The notes beneath the pieces are model-generated. The model worked only from the letters and a program-made list of their open reading frames with translations. It did not search any database and was not told the origin of the DNA. Below, piece by piece: positions 32,769 to 40,913 of a DNA stretch of 64,000 bases. The translations under genes and the position numbers were made by a program. Source of the stretch: Poriferisodalis sp965205175 (GTDB lineage Bacteria > Actinomycetota > Acidimicrobiia > Acidimicrobiales > Poriferisodalaceae); assembly GCF_965205175.1 (NCBI RefSeq), contig NZ_OZ242038.1, positions 620,001 through 684,000 of the forward strand. Reading direction: 5' to 3'. How positions within the stretch are numbered: position 1 is the stretch's first letter; every line of letters starts with the position of its first letter.

Positions 32769-34796
32769 ATGCCAACCGACAGCACCACGGCAGCTCATGC
32801 CTTGACGCTGCCCGAAGAACTCATCTTGATCCTCCTCAACGAGGAGAGCGGATACTTCCATCAGGTCCCCGGCTGGCATTTGAACTGTGCTGTTGCCGGC
32901 GCGACACTTGCCGAACTCTCGCTGCAAGCCCGCATCGACACCGATATGGATCAGCTGATATTGCTGGACCGTTCCCCTACCGGGGATGCCGTGCTGGACC
33001 TCGCACTCCAGCAGATCGGTTCGGAGACCGAATCCAACAACGCTCAGCATTGGATCGAGCGCCTGGCACCGAACGCAGAATTGATGATCGATCTCATTCT
33101 CGACCGTTTGACCGCTAGCGCTCTACTCGAATATCACGAAGGCAACTTCTGGACGCTCTCTTCAGTGGCACGCCACAGCGAGTTTGTCGACGCCGGCAAC
33201 GAGGATACGGCGATACAATTCATCAAGACACGCATCGCAAAATCGATCTTCGGCGGCACTATCCCGAGTCCGCGAGATGTCATCATCATCGGTCTCGCAA
33301 ACACGTGTGACGTGTTGCGATGTATCTTTGAGATAGACAACGATGCGCAGCATCGTATTGAACTCATCTGCAAAATGGATCTGATCGGACGCGCTATCGC
33401 GCATGCGGTCGAACAGAACCTCACCGGTCCAGCGTTAAGACGGGCCGCGCTCACTAGGCCGGTGCCGCGTGTGCCGATGCGTCGGCTCGTGTTCAACCGG
33501 CAGGCTTGGCGTGGCAACCTTCCAGCGTTCTTCGCCGATCTCAAGCAGCAATTCGGATCGGTATTCGTCATCAAGCCGCCGTTGACGAGGTCTCCCCTCT
33601 ACGTCCTCGCAGGCATCCAAACCAATCGGTGGGTCCATCGTTACGGACGAATGTACCTGCGTTCACGCGATTATTTCCGGGACCTTGAGAGCGCATATCA
33701 TGCAGCAGGTCTGCTGCCCGCGCTCGACGGTGCTGATCACTTCCGTTTGCGCAAGGCGATGCGGCCCACGTACTCGCGGGCCAATCTCGATCGGCATCGT
33801 CACGACCTACATCAGCATGCGCGAACGCACATCGCCACGTGGAAGGAAGGCGACACCTTTCCGCTGGTACACATGTGCCACCACTACGTCAATGCCCAAT
33901 TGTCGCCCCTGTTCGTGAGCATTGACTCGCAGGACCTAGTGGACGACGTGATTGCCTACAAGCAGCGCGCCTTGAACACCAAAGTTGCCAAAGTGCTGCC
34001 GGGCTTCTTGTTGTCCACGCCGGGCATGAAGCGCAAAGCGAAATCCGTCGAGGCGGCCGTGGAGAGGATTCAGCAGACGCATACATCAGGCCAGCGTGCT
34101 GGATGCCCACGTGATCATGCAGATGACCTGCTCGCGTTGCACAACAGTGATCCAGTCTTCATGCCAGAGTCCAACATGAAGTTCGCACTGTCTGCACCCA
34201 TACTGGCTGCCATGTATGTCGGCGATGAACTCAGTTTTATCTTGCATGCGTTGATCTGCCGACCTGACATCTACCGATGTGTACAGGCGGAGGCCGCAGC
34301 TGTCTTCGGGCAAGACGAACCGCGCTGGGACCTCTTGGATTCGGACGAAATCGATGTCACCATGCGGTTCTTCAGAGAGTGCCTGCGGATGCACCCGACA
34401 ATTCCAGGCTCGATTCGGACGGTGATGAATTCGTGCGTAGTCGAAGACTGCGAACTGCCCTTCGGGGCTCGCGTCTTTGTTGCCGCTACAGCGTCGCACT
34501 ATTTGAACGAAGCGTTTCCCGACGCGCACCGCTTTGACATCGACCGCTACCTGCCAGCGCGTAGCGAGCATCGTTCGCCGGGCTATGCCCCCTTCGGCCT
34601 CGGCACGCACAGCTGTCTCGGTTCGCGATTGGTCGAGCGACAGCTCGTCGCTGATATACTCAGGTTGGCTCACTACTTCACGATGGAGCTGGCGAAGCCC
34701 CGCCGTCGGCTGCGGATCAGTCCTTTTCCGTCCATGTCGGTCAGCCGACGTGTCCAAGTCGTCATCAAGGAACAACGGCATCCCATCGTGGTGTGA
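32769..34796 (+). CDS. GPP34 domain fused to cytochrome P450
   Basis: A 675-residue fusion. Residues ~10-215 match the GPP34 (Golgi phosphoprotein 3) family: LTLPEELILILLNEESGYF, then AVAGATLAELSLQARI, LLDRSPTGDAVLDLAL, a WIERLA helix and DVIIIGLANTCDVLRCIF. Residues ~240-675 are a P450: the K-helix ExxR is E537-R540 (RECLR), the heme loop is FGLGTHSCLG with Cys616, and a CYP51-like HYLNEAFPDAHRFDIDRY precedes it. The I-helix reads MYVGDELSF, with Leu488 where the oxygen-activating Thr is usual. GPP34 binds phosphoinositide membranes in eukaryotes, so membrane-tethered lipid oxidation is a hypothesis. Base composition is low for this genome (28 G+C in 33301-33360). GAGGG lies about 15 bases upstream of ATG 32769. 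Confidence 0.88.
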   Translation: MPTDSTTAAHALTLPEELILILLNEESGYFHQVPGWHLNCAVAGATLAELSLQARIDTDMDQLILLDRSPTGDAVLDLALQQIGSETESNNAQHWIERLAPNAELMIDLILDRLTASALLEYHEGNFWTLSSVARHSEFVDAGNEDTAIQFIKTRIAKSIFGGTIPSPRDVIIIGLANTCDVLRCIFEIDNDAQHRIELICKMDLIGRAIAHAVEQNLTGPALRRAALTRPVPRVPMRRLVFNRQAWRGNLPAFFADLKQQFGSVFVIKPPLTRSPLYVLAGIQTNRWVHRYGRMYLRSRDYFRDLESAYHAAGLLPALDGADHFRLRKAMRPTYSRANLDRHRHDLHQHARTHIATWKEGDTFPLVHMCHHYVNAQLSPLFVSIDSQDLVDDVIAYKQRALNTKVAKVLPGFLLSTPGMKRKAKSVEAAVERIQQTHTSGQRAGCPRDHADDLLALHNSDPVFMPESNMKFALSAPILAAMYVGDELSFILHALICRPDIYRCVQAEAAAVFGQDEPRWDLLDSDEIDVTMRFFRECLRMHPTIPGSIRTVMNSCVVEDCELPFGARVFVAATASHYLNEAFPDAHRFDIDRYLPARSEHRSPGYAPFGLGTHSCLGSRLVERQLVADILRLAHYFTMELAKPRRRLRISPFPSMSVSRRVQVVIKEQRHPIVV

Positions 34797-34916
34797 CCGA
34801 TAGCACTCATGCCGCACGGGCGCTGCTAGGCCGGTTTGCGCCGTCTCGTGTGCGGCTGCCTCAAAGCCGGGGTCGGAAGCTCCGGTTGCAATCTGAGCTG
34901 TGGCATGGAATCTGGA

Positions 34917-35192
34917 TCATCGAACGTTTCTCTTTGGGCCGTTTCTCCGCGCGCCACCGGATCGCCGACGCGACCTGCTGCGTGAGCGGTGCTGGTCGTC
35001 AACGCGTGGCGGCGGGCCGGTCGGGCGCACCCGCATGCGGACACGGGCGGGTTGACGTCGAAGCCCCCAGAACGAACGCTTCGGCGAAGCGAGCACCTCG
35101 TACTCGGCATCAGCATCAGCAATCGCCAGCGCATCGAGCGCGCGATCGCGCGCCTGTGCCACGGTATCGCCGGTCACCACGATCCACTCCAC
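34917..35192 (-). CDS. KhpB/Jag N-terminal piece: Jag_N domain with basic linker
   Basis: A 91-residue ORF directly after yidC on the same strand, the usual place of jag. Residues 1-60 match the Jag_N domain (MEWIVVTGDTVAQARDRALD, then ADAEYEVLASPKRSFWGL and ARVRMRVRP). The rest is an Arg/Ser-rich linker (DDQHRSRSRSRRRSGGARR) that ends in a TGA where KH and R3H domains would normally begin. Those domains are encoded at 31014-31514. GTG 35192 is taken as start because the domain begins at MEW; the frame is open further upstream. The 120 bp between its stop and the convergent P450 stop contain no recognisable rest of jag. It is either a split but working pair or a remnant. Confidence 0.8.
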   Translation of the reverse strand: MEWIVVTGDTVAQARDRALDALAIADADAEYEVLASPKRSFWGLRRQPARVRMRVRPTGPPPRVDDQHRSRSRSRRRSGGARRNGPKRNVR

Positions 35193-35232
35193 GAAGTTCG
35201 GCCCTAGACCGTCGCACCGACGACCGCGGCAG

Positions 35233-36438
35233 TCATCGCTTGCGCCGATTGCGCGTCTTGCCGTCCCCAGCGGTACGACGACTCTGAATGGGCTTGGACT
35301 CCGAGGCCCGTTCAGCACGGTCCCGTCCCGCGCCGCCCCCGCGCTTGCGGCCGGGATGATCGGCTTGGCGTCGTCGAGACGCGGGCGCTGTACCGCGCTT
35401 GGCACCGCCGCGCGCTTCGGCCGCGGGCTCAGGGGAACGAGTCCGGCGAATGCCCGCTGCACCGGGCGCCACCGATGACGGCACCGATCCGTCGACCGCA
35501 CCCTGCGAGCCTGAGCTTGAGCGCCGTTCCGCACTGCGACGCTCGCGTTCTGCTCGCCGACCGGCCTCAGCGTCAAGCGCCTTGCGTGAACGCTGATGCG
35601 GGACGGGTCGTCGTGGTTCCGGTGGGGGGCCTGGGTCGGCTTCGGCCGTCTCTGGGGCAGCGTCCGCGGCAGTGAGCGAGGTCGGCGGCTTCATCGTCTT
35701 GTGAATGAACGCCTGGGTCAGCATCCGGTAGATGCTGGAGACGATGAAGTACGGCACCAGCGCCGCGGGCACGAAGAAGCTGAAGACCGGCAGCATGAAC
35801 GGCAGGTACTTCATGAGGATTTCCATCTGGCGATTCGGCATGGATCCCGCGCCGCGCCGCGATGCCATCTGGCGCTGCTGGAGCCATGCCAGCACGAACG
35901 TGACCGCTATGAGCCCGAGATACGGCAGCCCGTCGACGAAGTTGGCCTGCACCACGTCTTTGGCTGACTCGGCCAGGTCCATCCCCAAGGACCGCATCTC
36001 GCCGCCTGCTTCGACGATGTCGGTGTACATCCGCGAATCAGGGCTCAAATTTCGGGGAAACGGATTGTCCGGCGGATTGTCATCGGGAATGCGCAGATTC
36101 CAGATGACTCGGTACAGCACGATGAAGATCGGAATCTGCACCAAGTTCGGCAAGCATCCGCCTAAGGGACTCACGCCCTGGGACTGGTACAGCTTCATCA
36201 TCTCTTCGTTGAGCTTCTGGCGATCCCCGGAGTGCCGCTTGCGCAGCTGGGTGAGCTCGGGCTGCAGTGCCTGCATCTTCGTCATCGACCGTGCGCCCCG
36301 CAGCGTGAGCGGCGTGAAGAGCAGCATGATGGCCAGCGTCAGCATGCTGATGGCGAACGTGTAGTCGGGGACCAGCGAGTAGAACCACGCCAACACCGCG
36401 GCGATGCCGTCGAAGATCGGATCGGCCCAGTCGAACAT
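35233..36438 (-). CDS. yidC: Membrane protein insertase YidC
   Basis: Inserts and folds membrane proteins, alone or with SecYEG. The 401-residue protein is the short Gram-positive type without the large periplasmic domain. It has FDWADPIFDGIAAVLAWFYS at the start, a helix ISMLTLAIMLLFTPLTLR with the conserved Arg at its end, a helical hairpin (MTKMQALQPELTQLRKRHSG), LGGCLPNLVQIPIFIVLYRV, and two further helix pairs. The last ~140 residues are a highly basic, Ser/Pro/Arg-rich tail likely to bind ribosomes. ATG 36438 shares one base with the yidD stop (TGATG). Confidence 0.95.
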   Translation of the reverse strand: MFDWADPIFDGIAAVLAWFYSLVPDYTFAISMLTLAIMLLFTPLTLRGARSMTKMQALQPELTQLRKRHSGDRQKLNEEMMKLYQSQGVSPLGGCLPNLVQIPIFIVLYRVIWNLRIPDDNPPDNPFPRNLSPDSRMYTDIVEAGGEMRSLGMDLAESAKDVVQANFVDGLPYLGLIAVTFVLAWLQQRQMASRRGAGSMPNRQMEILMKYLPFMLPVFSFFVPAALVPYFIVSSIYRMLTQAFIHKTMKPPTSLTAADAAPETAEADPGPPPEPRRPVPHQRSRKALDAEAGRRAERERRSAERRSSSGSQGAVDGSVPSSVAPGAAGIRRTRSPEPAAEARGGAKRGTAPASRRRQADHPGRKRGGGAGRDRAERASESKPIQSRRTAGDGKTRNRRKR

Positions 36439-36707
36439 CAGTGCTCCAAGCGTGCAGCGCCCGTAGCCGAACGCCGGCGTTCGCGACCTTCGACGCTCGA
36501 CGTCGGCACAGGGTCGTAACCCCAGCCGCCCCAGGGACGGCAGCGGCACACGCGGCACATGGCCAGCCAGCTGCCGCGCAGTGCACCCCACGCTCTCAGG
36601 GCATCCAGCGCGTACTGCGAACAGGTCGGCTCGAAGCGGCACGTCGGCGGTCGGGACCGCGGGAGCGCACGGTACAGCCGCACCGCGATCATCAGCGCTC
36701 TGGTCAT
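36438..36707 (-). CDS. yidD: Membrane protein insertion efficiency factor YidD
   Basis: An 89-residue YidD protein thought to assist YidC. It shows RLYRALPRSRPPTCRFEPTCSQYALDAL with the two family cysteines, and WGALRGSWLAMCRVCRCRPWGGWGYDPVP with the closing GGxGxDPVP. A variable charged tail follows. ATG 36707 overlaps the rnpA stop as ATGA. Order rpmH-rnpA-yidD-yidC-jag(N) is the classic one. Confidence 0.95.
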   Translation of the reverse strand: MTRALMIAVRLYRALPRSRPPTCRFEPTCSQYALDALRAWGALRGSWLAMCRVCRCRPWGGWGYDPVPTSSVEGRERRRSATGAARLEH

Positions 36708-37066
36708 GCGTCCACGCTGGTGTCCGGCGTGACGCTCGCAGCGTTCAGCGCCTCGGCCGCCACCAGCAGCTGGACGAGGTCGGCCCGGAGCCCACGGTAG
36801 GTCAACGCCGACACAGCCTGCCGCGCGCCGATGAGGTACCGGCCCGGCACCAAGTCGAGTCCCATTTCGCGCAGGATCGCCCGCAGCCGGCGACGAACTC
36901 GATTGCGCAGCACCGCCGTCCGAACGCGGCGACTGAGCGCGAACGCCACTCGTGGCGTTGCCAAGGAGTGGTCGGCAGCGAATCTCAGCCACAGCAGCTC
37001 GCTCTCGAATCGGCGACCCCGGCGCAGTGCTGCGAAGTCGGCGCCGCTGCGACACGAATCGATCAG
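36704..37066 (-). CDS. rnpA: Ribonuclease P protein component (CTG start proposed)
   Basis: Protein partner of RNase P RNA in tRNA 5' processing. The 120 residues include ADFAALRRGRRFESELLWLRF, the RNR core SRRVRTAVLRNRVRRRLRAILRE, and RYLIGARQAV. No ATG, GTG or TTG is in frame between the rpmH coding start and the ADF motif. The next in-frame TTG lies after the first beta strands and would remove conserved residues. The CTG at 37066-37064 overlaps the rpmH stop as CTGA and gives the normal family length, so a CUG start with coupled translation is proposed. The frame is otherwise open back to 37459. Confidence 0.88.
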   Translation of the reverse strand: MIDSCRSGADFAALRRGRRFESELLWLRFAADHSLATPRVAFALSRRVRTAVLRNRVRRRLRAILREMGLDLVPGRYLIGARQAVSALTYRGLRADLVQLLVAAEALNAASVTPDTSVDA

Positions 37067-37197
37067 GCGCTCAGCCGTTGCCGGCCCTTGCGTCGACGAG
37101 CGTTCACAATCGCCCGGCCTGCGCGCGTGGCCATGCGATGGCGGAAGCCGTGCCTGCGAGCACGTCTGCGGGTGTGGGGCTGGTACGTGCGCTTCAC
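37063..37197 (-). CDS. rpmH: 50S ribosomal protein bL34
   Basis: A 44-residue basic ribosomal protein with the family text MKRTYQPHTRRRARRHGFRH then MATRAGRAIVNARRRKGRQR. The start is GTG 37197 with AGGAG 8-12 bases upstream. It is the first gene of the rpmH-rnpA-yidD-yidC run, divergent from dnaA. It is too short to stand out among overlapping open frames but is unmistakable by sequence. Confidence 0.97.
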   Translation of the reverse strand: MKRTYQPHTRRRARRHGFRHRMATRAGRAIVNARRRKGRQRLSA

Positions 37198-37658
37198 GCT
37201 GACACTCTCCTGGCGATCTCCGTTGCGGGCATTCCCCGTACAGCAGCGGCTCGAGGACTCGCCCTTGCGCCGCTCGCTCCTGGGGACCCGTGGGCCACGA
37301 CAGCCTACGAGCTGCGATGCGCAACGCTGACATGCACAGCGCGCAACGAACGCGGCGCGCGCAGCAGCGGTGCCGTTCGACACGGGCCGCGCGCGACGCG
37401 ACAGGCTTCCCGCGCGGTCCAGCAGGTGGCGTGGCATGGCTCGACGGAGAGCTGCGCACAGGGATTCAGCAGCGCATTGCGCAGCGTGCCAGACAGCCAC
37501 GGCCAGCCACGGCGCGTAGCCGACTGGTGCGTGTGCAACGAGCGCTTGCAGCAAGGTCGGCGGGGCCATAGATTCCCGCCACTGGAATCTGTTGAGAGCA
37601 CCGCCGCGCACGATGCAGCCTCAGCGGTGCCCGAGGGTTCGAAGCCAAAGAGGTCGAC
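37198..37658. other. Gene-free divergent promoter region between rpmH and dnaA
   Basis: About 460 bp of GC-rich DNA with no recognised gene. Many open frames cross it but none resembles a family. A weak promoter-like pair toward dnaA is TTGCAG (37546-37551) and TAGATT (37569-37574), 17 bases apart. No DnaA boxes were found here by eye. Confidence 0.4.
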
Positions 37659-39419
37659 GTGGCAAACTCTCCGCACGCCGGTGCTGCTGCACCACGGGTG
37701 CCGGCGCAACAGGTGGAGCATCAACCTCGCAGACCACCGGTTCCCGAATCTGGCGCGCCTGACGCGACGAACAGCAGCGATCGGCGCGGCACAGACTCGG
37801 CTGCTCCGCACAGGGCCGTTGCGGGCACACATGCGGTCAGCGACGGCATGAGCCCGGACGAGCTGTGGGCGCAATGCCGCGAGCTTCTGCGGACAACAGT
37901 CTCCGACGCGCTCTGGCTGGGCTGCTTTCGTCATCTGAGGGCCGTACACATCGACGCAGAGCTGGCGGTGCTGGCCGCGCCCAACAACATGATCCGGGAC
38001 CGCATTGCGCGGCGGTACCTGCCGATGCTCCAGGCTGCCTTCGACCAGCTGCCGCTGCGGCCGCAGTCGTACCGGATCACGACCGGCTCGGACACCGACG
38101 CCTGCATCCCGGAAGCAACCAACCCGGCAACAACCAACCCGGACGAGACCACTCTGGCCGAGGCCGGACCGGACGAGGGCGCGGCGCTGGGTCCATGGAC
38201 GGCGTCAGCCACCGATGCCGCTGCATCGAATGCCGTGCCGCCAGAACGCGCGGTGCTCGCCAGCAACACAGCCGTGTCCAGTTCCGCGGTCGCCGAGACT
38301 TGGCATCCGGCCAGCGGACCTCCTCCGATCGACACAGGCAGCGGCAGCCCAGCAACGACTGAGCAGGCATCCGGTGAACAGGTGGCGAGACACGTTTCAC
38401 TCATTGACGGCACCAGCCTGCGCTACACCTTCGACAACTTCGTGACTGGCAGCAGCAACCGATTTGCACAGGCTGCCGCGCTCTCCGTAGCAGAGACTCC
38501 CGGCGTTGCCTACAACCCGTTCTTCGTTTACGGAGGCACTGGCCTCGGCAAGACCCATCTGCTGCAAGCTATAGTGAATTACTCAAATGCCAATATGCCG
38601 CACCAGCGCACTCGTTATGCCTCGACGGAAACCTTTCTTTCCGAATTCATTGACGCCATACGCATGAACTCCACGTCAGACTTCAAGCGGCGTTACCGTG
38701 AACTCGATATCTTGCTGCTGGACGATATACAGTTCATGGAAGGCAAAGAACGACTACAAGAAGAACTCTTCTTTACCTTCAATTCACTGCATGTGGCTGG
38801 CAAACAGATCGTGCTCTCTTCCGACCGGCCTCCGCGCAGCATCTCGACACTATCAGATCGACTCCGCAGCCGATTTGAATGGGGACTCATTACCGACATC
38901 CAGCCGCCTGATCTCGAAACGAGAATTGCCATCCTGCAGAAGAAAGCTGAACAAAAACAGGTTCCGGACGCTGTGCTCGAACACATCGCGCATCTCATTA
39001 CAAACAACATCCGTGAACTCGAGGGCGCACTCGTGCGCGTCACGGCATACGCCAGCCTCACACGGAATCCGATAACGCTCAGCATGGCACAGCAGATGCT
39101 CAGTGATACAGGTGAACCAGAGGAAAAGACTATCACCACCGACATGATTCTTGACATGACGGCTGATATGTTCGGATATGATGTGACTGACCTCATTGGT
39201 CAACGGCGCCAACAGGGACTCGTCAAAGCGCGGCAAATCAGCATGTATGTCATGCGCCAACTCACCGATCTAAGTTATCCTGCTATTGCTAGCATCTTTG
39301 GCGGACGAGATCACACTACAGTCATGCACTCAGTCAAAAAGGTCACCAGTCTATTGCCTTCTGAGCGCAAGGTTTACGACCAAGTCGAACAGCTGATTGC
39401 CCGTGTACGGGCTGCGTAG
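37659..39419 (+). CDS. dnaA: Chromosomal replication initiator DnaA
   Basis: AAA+ initiator that binds DnaA boxes and loads DnaB. Domain I (LWAQCRELLRTTVSDALWLG) is followed by a long disordered Ala/Thr/Glu-rich domain II. The AAA+ domain has Walker A YGGTGLGKTHLLQAI and Walker B LLLDDIQFM, and domain IV has the box-binding signature GGRDHTTVMHSVKKV. GTG 37659 has an AAGAGG site 5 bases before it; ATG 37848 (MSPDELWAQC) would give the more usual 523-residue form. Composition changes sharply inside the gene: 46 of 60 bases are G or C at 38161-38220 but only 26 of 60 at 38701-38760. Confidence 0.96.
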   Translation: MANSPHAGAAAPRVPAQQVEHQPRRPPVPESGAPDATNSSDRRGTDSAAPHRAVAGTHAVSDGMSPDELWAQCRELLRTTVSDALWLGCFRHLRAVHIDAELAVLAAPNNMIRDRIARRYLPMLQAAFDQLPLRPQSYRITTGSDTDACIPEATNPATTNPDETTLAEAGPDEGAALGPWTASATDAAASNAVPPERAVLASNTAVSSSAVAETWHPASGPPPIDTGSGSPATTEQASGEQVARHVSLIDGTSLRYTFDNFVTGSSNRFAQAAALSVAETPGVAYNPFFVYGGTGLGKTHLLQAIVNYSNANMPHQRTRYASTETFLSEFIDAIRMNSTSDFKRRYRELDILLLDDIQFMEGKERLQEELFFTFNSLHVAGKQIVLSSDRPPRSISTLSDRLRSRFEWGLITDIQPPDLETRIAILQKKAEQKQVPDAVLEHIAHLITNNIRELEGALVRVTAYASLTRNPITLSMAQQMLSDTGEPEEKTITTDMILDMTADMFGYDVTDLIGQRRQQGLVKARQISMYVMRQLTDLSYPAIASIFGGRDHTTVMHSVKKVTSLLPSERKVYDQVEQLIARVRAA

Positions 39420-39803
39420 TCTGCGCTCAGGGAATGACAGGCACGTGACACCGCAGGTGCGAGATGCACACATCGGATCGCGAAGCCAGCCGGCGCGGCT
39501 CAGCCTGTGACATTGATGCCAGCATCAATGCAGCCGTCAATTGTGGATTACCGGCGAGGAAGCCCTCGAAGAAGTTCGGGAAACATCGACGTTCGCCATG
39601 CGCCACACTGCGCGGGCAGGTCGCGCCGACAGCCGGTTGTGGAAGCTCCAGAGCGCGCTGTGGAGGACCTGAGCGTCGCTGACCTGCAAGAACGGCGAGT
39701 CTTCCACAGTGCACAGCGTCTACAAGCTCTACAGACTATACTGAATTCGTCATGTTGATTGCTGTTCGCTGCAGCAAGGACATCTGAACAGGGAGCATCT
39801 GCT
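39420..39803. other. Candidate oriC between dnaA and dnaN
   Basis: This 384-bp gene-free interval carries several DnaA-box-like words: TGTGGATTA (39542-39550, 8 of 9 to the consensus complement), TGTGGAAGC (39638-39646), TGTGGAGGA (39659-39667) and CTTCCACAG (39701-39709). It also has a perfect dyad (39511-39530) and a short AT-richer end with a good -10 box TATACT (39738-39743) for dnaN. Position is the standard one, but the boxes are few and imperfect. Confidence 0.5.
39511..39530. repeat. Perfect 9-bp inverted repeat in the dnaA-dnaN gap
   Basis: CATTGATGC-CA-GCATCAATG, a 20-bp dyad without mismatch, about 90 bp after the dnaA stop. It could be a protein-binding site in the origin or a weak terminator for dnaA; no T-run follows, which argues against an intrinsic terminator. 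Confidence 0.75.
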
Positions 39804-40913
39804 GTGGAGCTGCATATTGAGCGAGACGTCTTGGCTGATCAATTGGCGCTGGCGAGCCGTGGCGTCAACGTGCGCGGTGGCGGACTGTTCGTGCTGACCG
39901 GATTGCACATTCAAGCCGACGGCGAAGGACTGGTCGTTACCGGCACCGATCTCGACTTGACGGTGCGGACGCAGCTGCGTACGCCAGTGGAACGGGAGGG
40001 CGCATCCGTCGTTCCTGCTCGGCTGCTGACCGACATCGTCCGATCGTTGCCAGCCGGGCAAGTCAGCGTTCGTGTCGATGGTGACGAGATGCAGGTGTCC
40101 GGTTCGAAGACTCAATTCTCTGTCCGGACGCTGCCCGTCGCGGATTTTCCCAGTCTCCCTCAGCCGGCTGGCGAGGATGTCACGGTGTCGGCTAGTGACT
40201 TGGCGGAGGCATTTCGTCAAGTGGTACGGGCGGCAAGTTCTGACGAGGCCCGGCCGATCCTGACCGGCGTGCTGTTGACTGCCCGCGACGACGGATTGCG
40301 GCTTGTGGCTACCGACTCGTATCGCCTCGCGCTGCGCGATCTGCGCGATGCCCATGTGCTCGATGCGGGACAGCAGGTGCTCGTGCCGTCACGAGCGCTC
40401 GAAGAACTCGGCCGGATGCTGAACCGAAGCAACGAGGTGACCGTGCGGCTCGGCGAGCGCGACGCGTGCTTCGAGATCAGCGAAGAAGGCCAATCGGTTC
40501 AGCTGAGCTGTCGCCTCATTGCTGGTGATTTTCCGAGCTACGAAGCACTGATTCCCGCGACCCATGACAATCGTCTGGAGATCGAGCGAGCTGCACTGCT
40601 CAACGGTGCGCGCCGTCTCCGCTTGCTAGCCCGCGATACGAACGCGCCACTGCGCATGGAACTCAGCACTCACAGTGTCGAGTTGATGGTCATCAGCACC
40701 GATGTCGGCAGTGCGACCGAACAGATTGATGCCACCTACCAAGGAGATCCGGCCACAGTCGCCTTCAACCCTGACTACCTCATTGAAGGGCTCGAAGCGG
40801 CAGGAGGCGACGTCGTCGAGATCGTGCGACTCGACGCGCTGAAGCCCGCCGTGCTGCGGAGTCCGGGACAATCCGATTTTCTCTATCTGCTGATGCCCGT
40901 GCGGGTGTCGTGA
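39804..40913 (+). CDS. dnaN: DNA polymerase III beta sliding clamp
   Basis: Ring-shaped processivity clamp. The 369-residue protein shows three repeated clamp domains: VELHIERDVLADQLALASRGV at the start, TGTDLDLTVRTQL, RPILTGVLLTARDDGLRLVATDSYRLA at the middle and FNPDYLIEGLEA near the end, closing with DFLYLLMPVRVS. GTG 39804 is chosen because it begins the family text and has AGGGAGC upstream; the frame back to 39759 includes no conserved residues. recF begins at its stop codon (GTGA). Confidence 0.96.
   Translation: MELHIERDVLADQLALASRGVNVRGGGLFVLTGLHIQADGEGLVVTGTDLDLTVRTQLRTPVEREGASVVPARLLTDIVRSLPAGQVSVRVDGDEMQVSGSKTQFSVRTLPVADFPSLPQPAGEDVTVSASDLAEAFRQVVRAASSDEARPILTGVLLTARDDGLRLVATDSYRLALRDLRDAHVLDAGQQVLVPSRALEELGRMLNRSNEVTVRLGERDACFEISEEGQSVQLSCRLIAGDFPSYEALIPATHDNRLEIERAALLNGARRLRLLARDTNAPLRMELSTHSVELMVISTDVGSATEQIDATYQGDPATVAFNPDYLIEGLEAAGGDVVEIVRLDALKPAVLRSPGQSDFLYLLMPVRVS

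Noticed and set aside
31531..34796. Transposon or integron carrying the oxygenase genes
   Set aside because: No transposase, terminal inverted repeat or target duplication was found at either edge, so the mode of insertion is left open.
36952..37851. Plus-strand ORF across rpmH and the dnaA upstream region
   Set aside because: It is opposite rpmH/rnpA and has no recognisable domain; the region is treated as a promoter gap.
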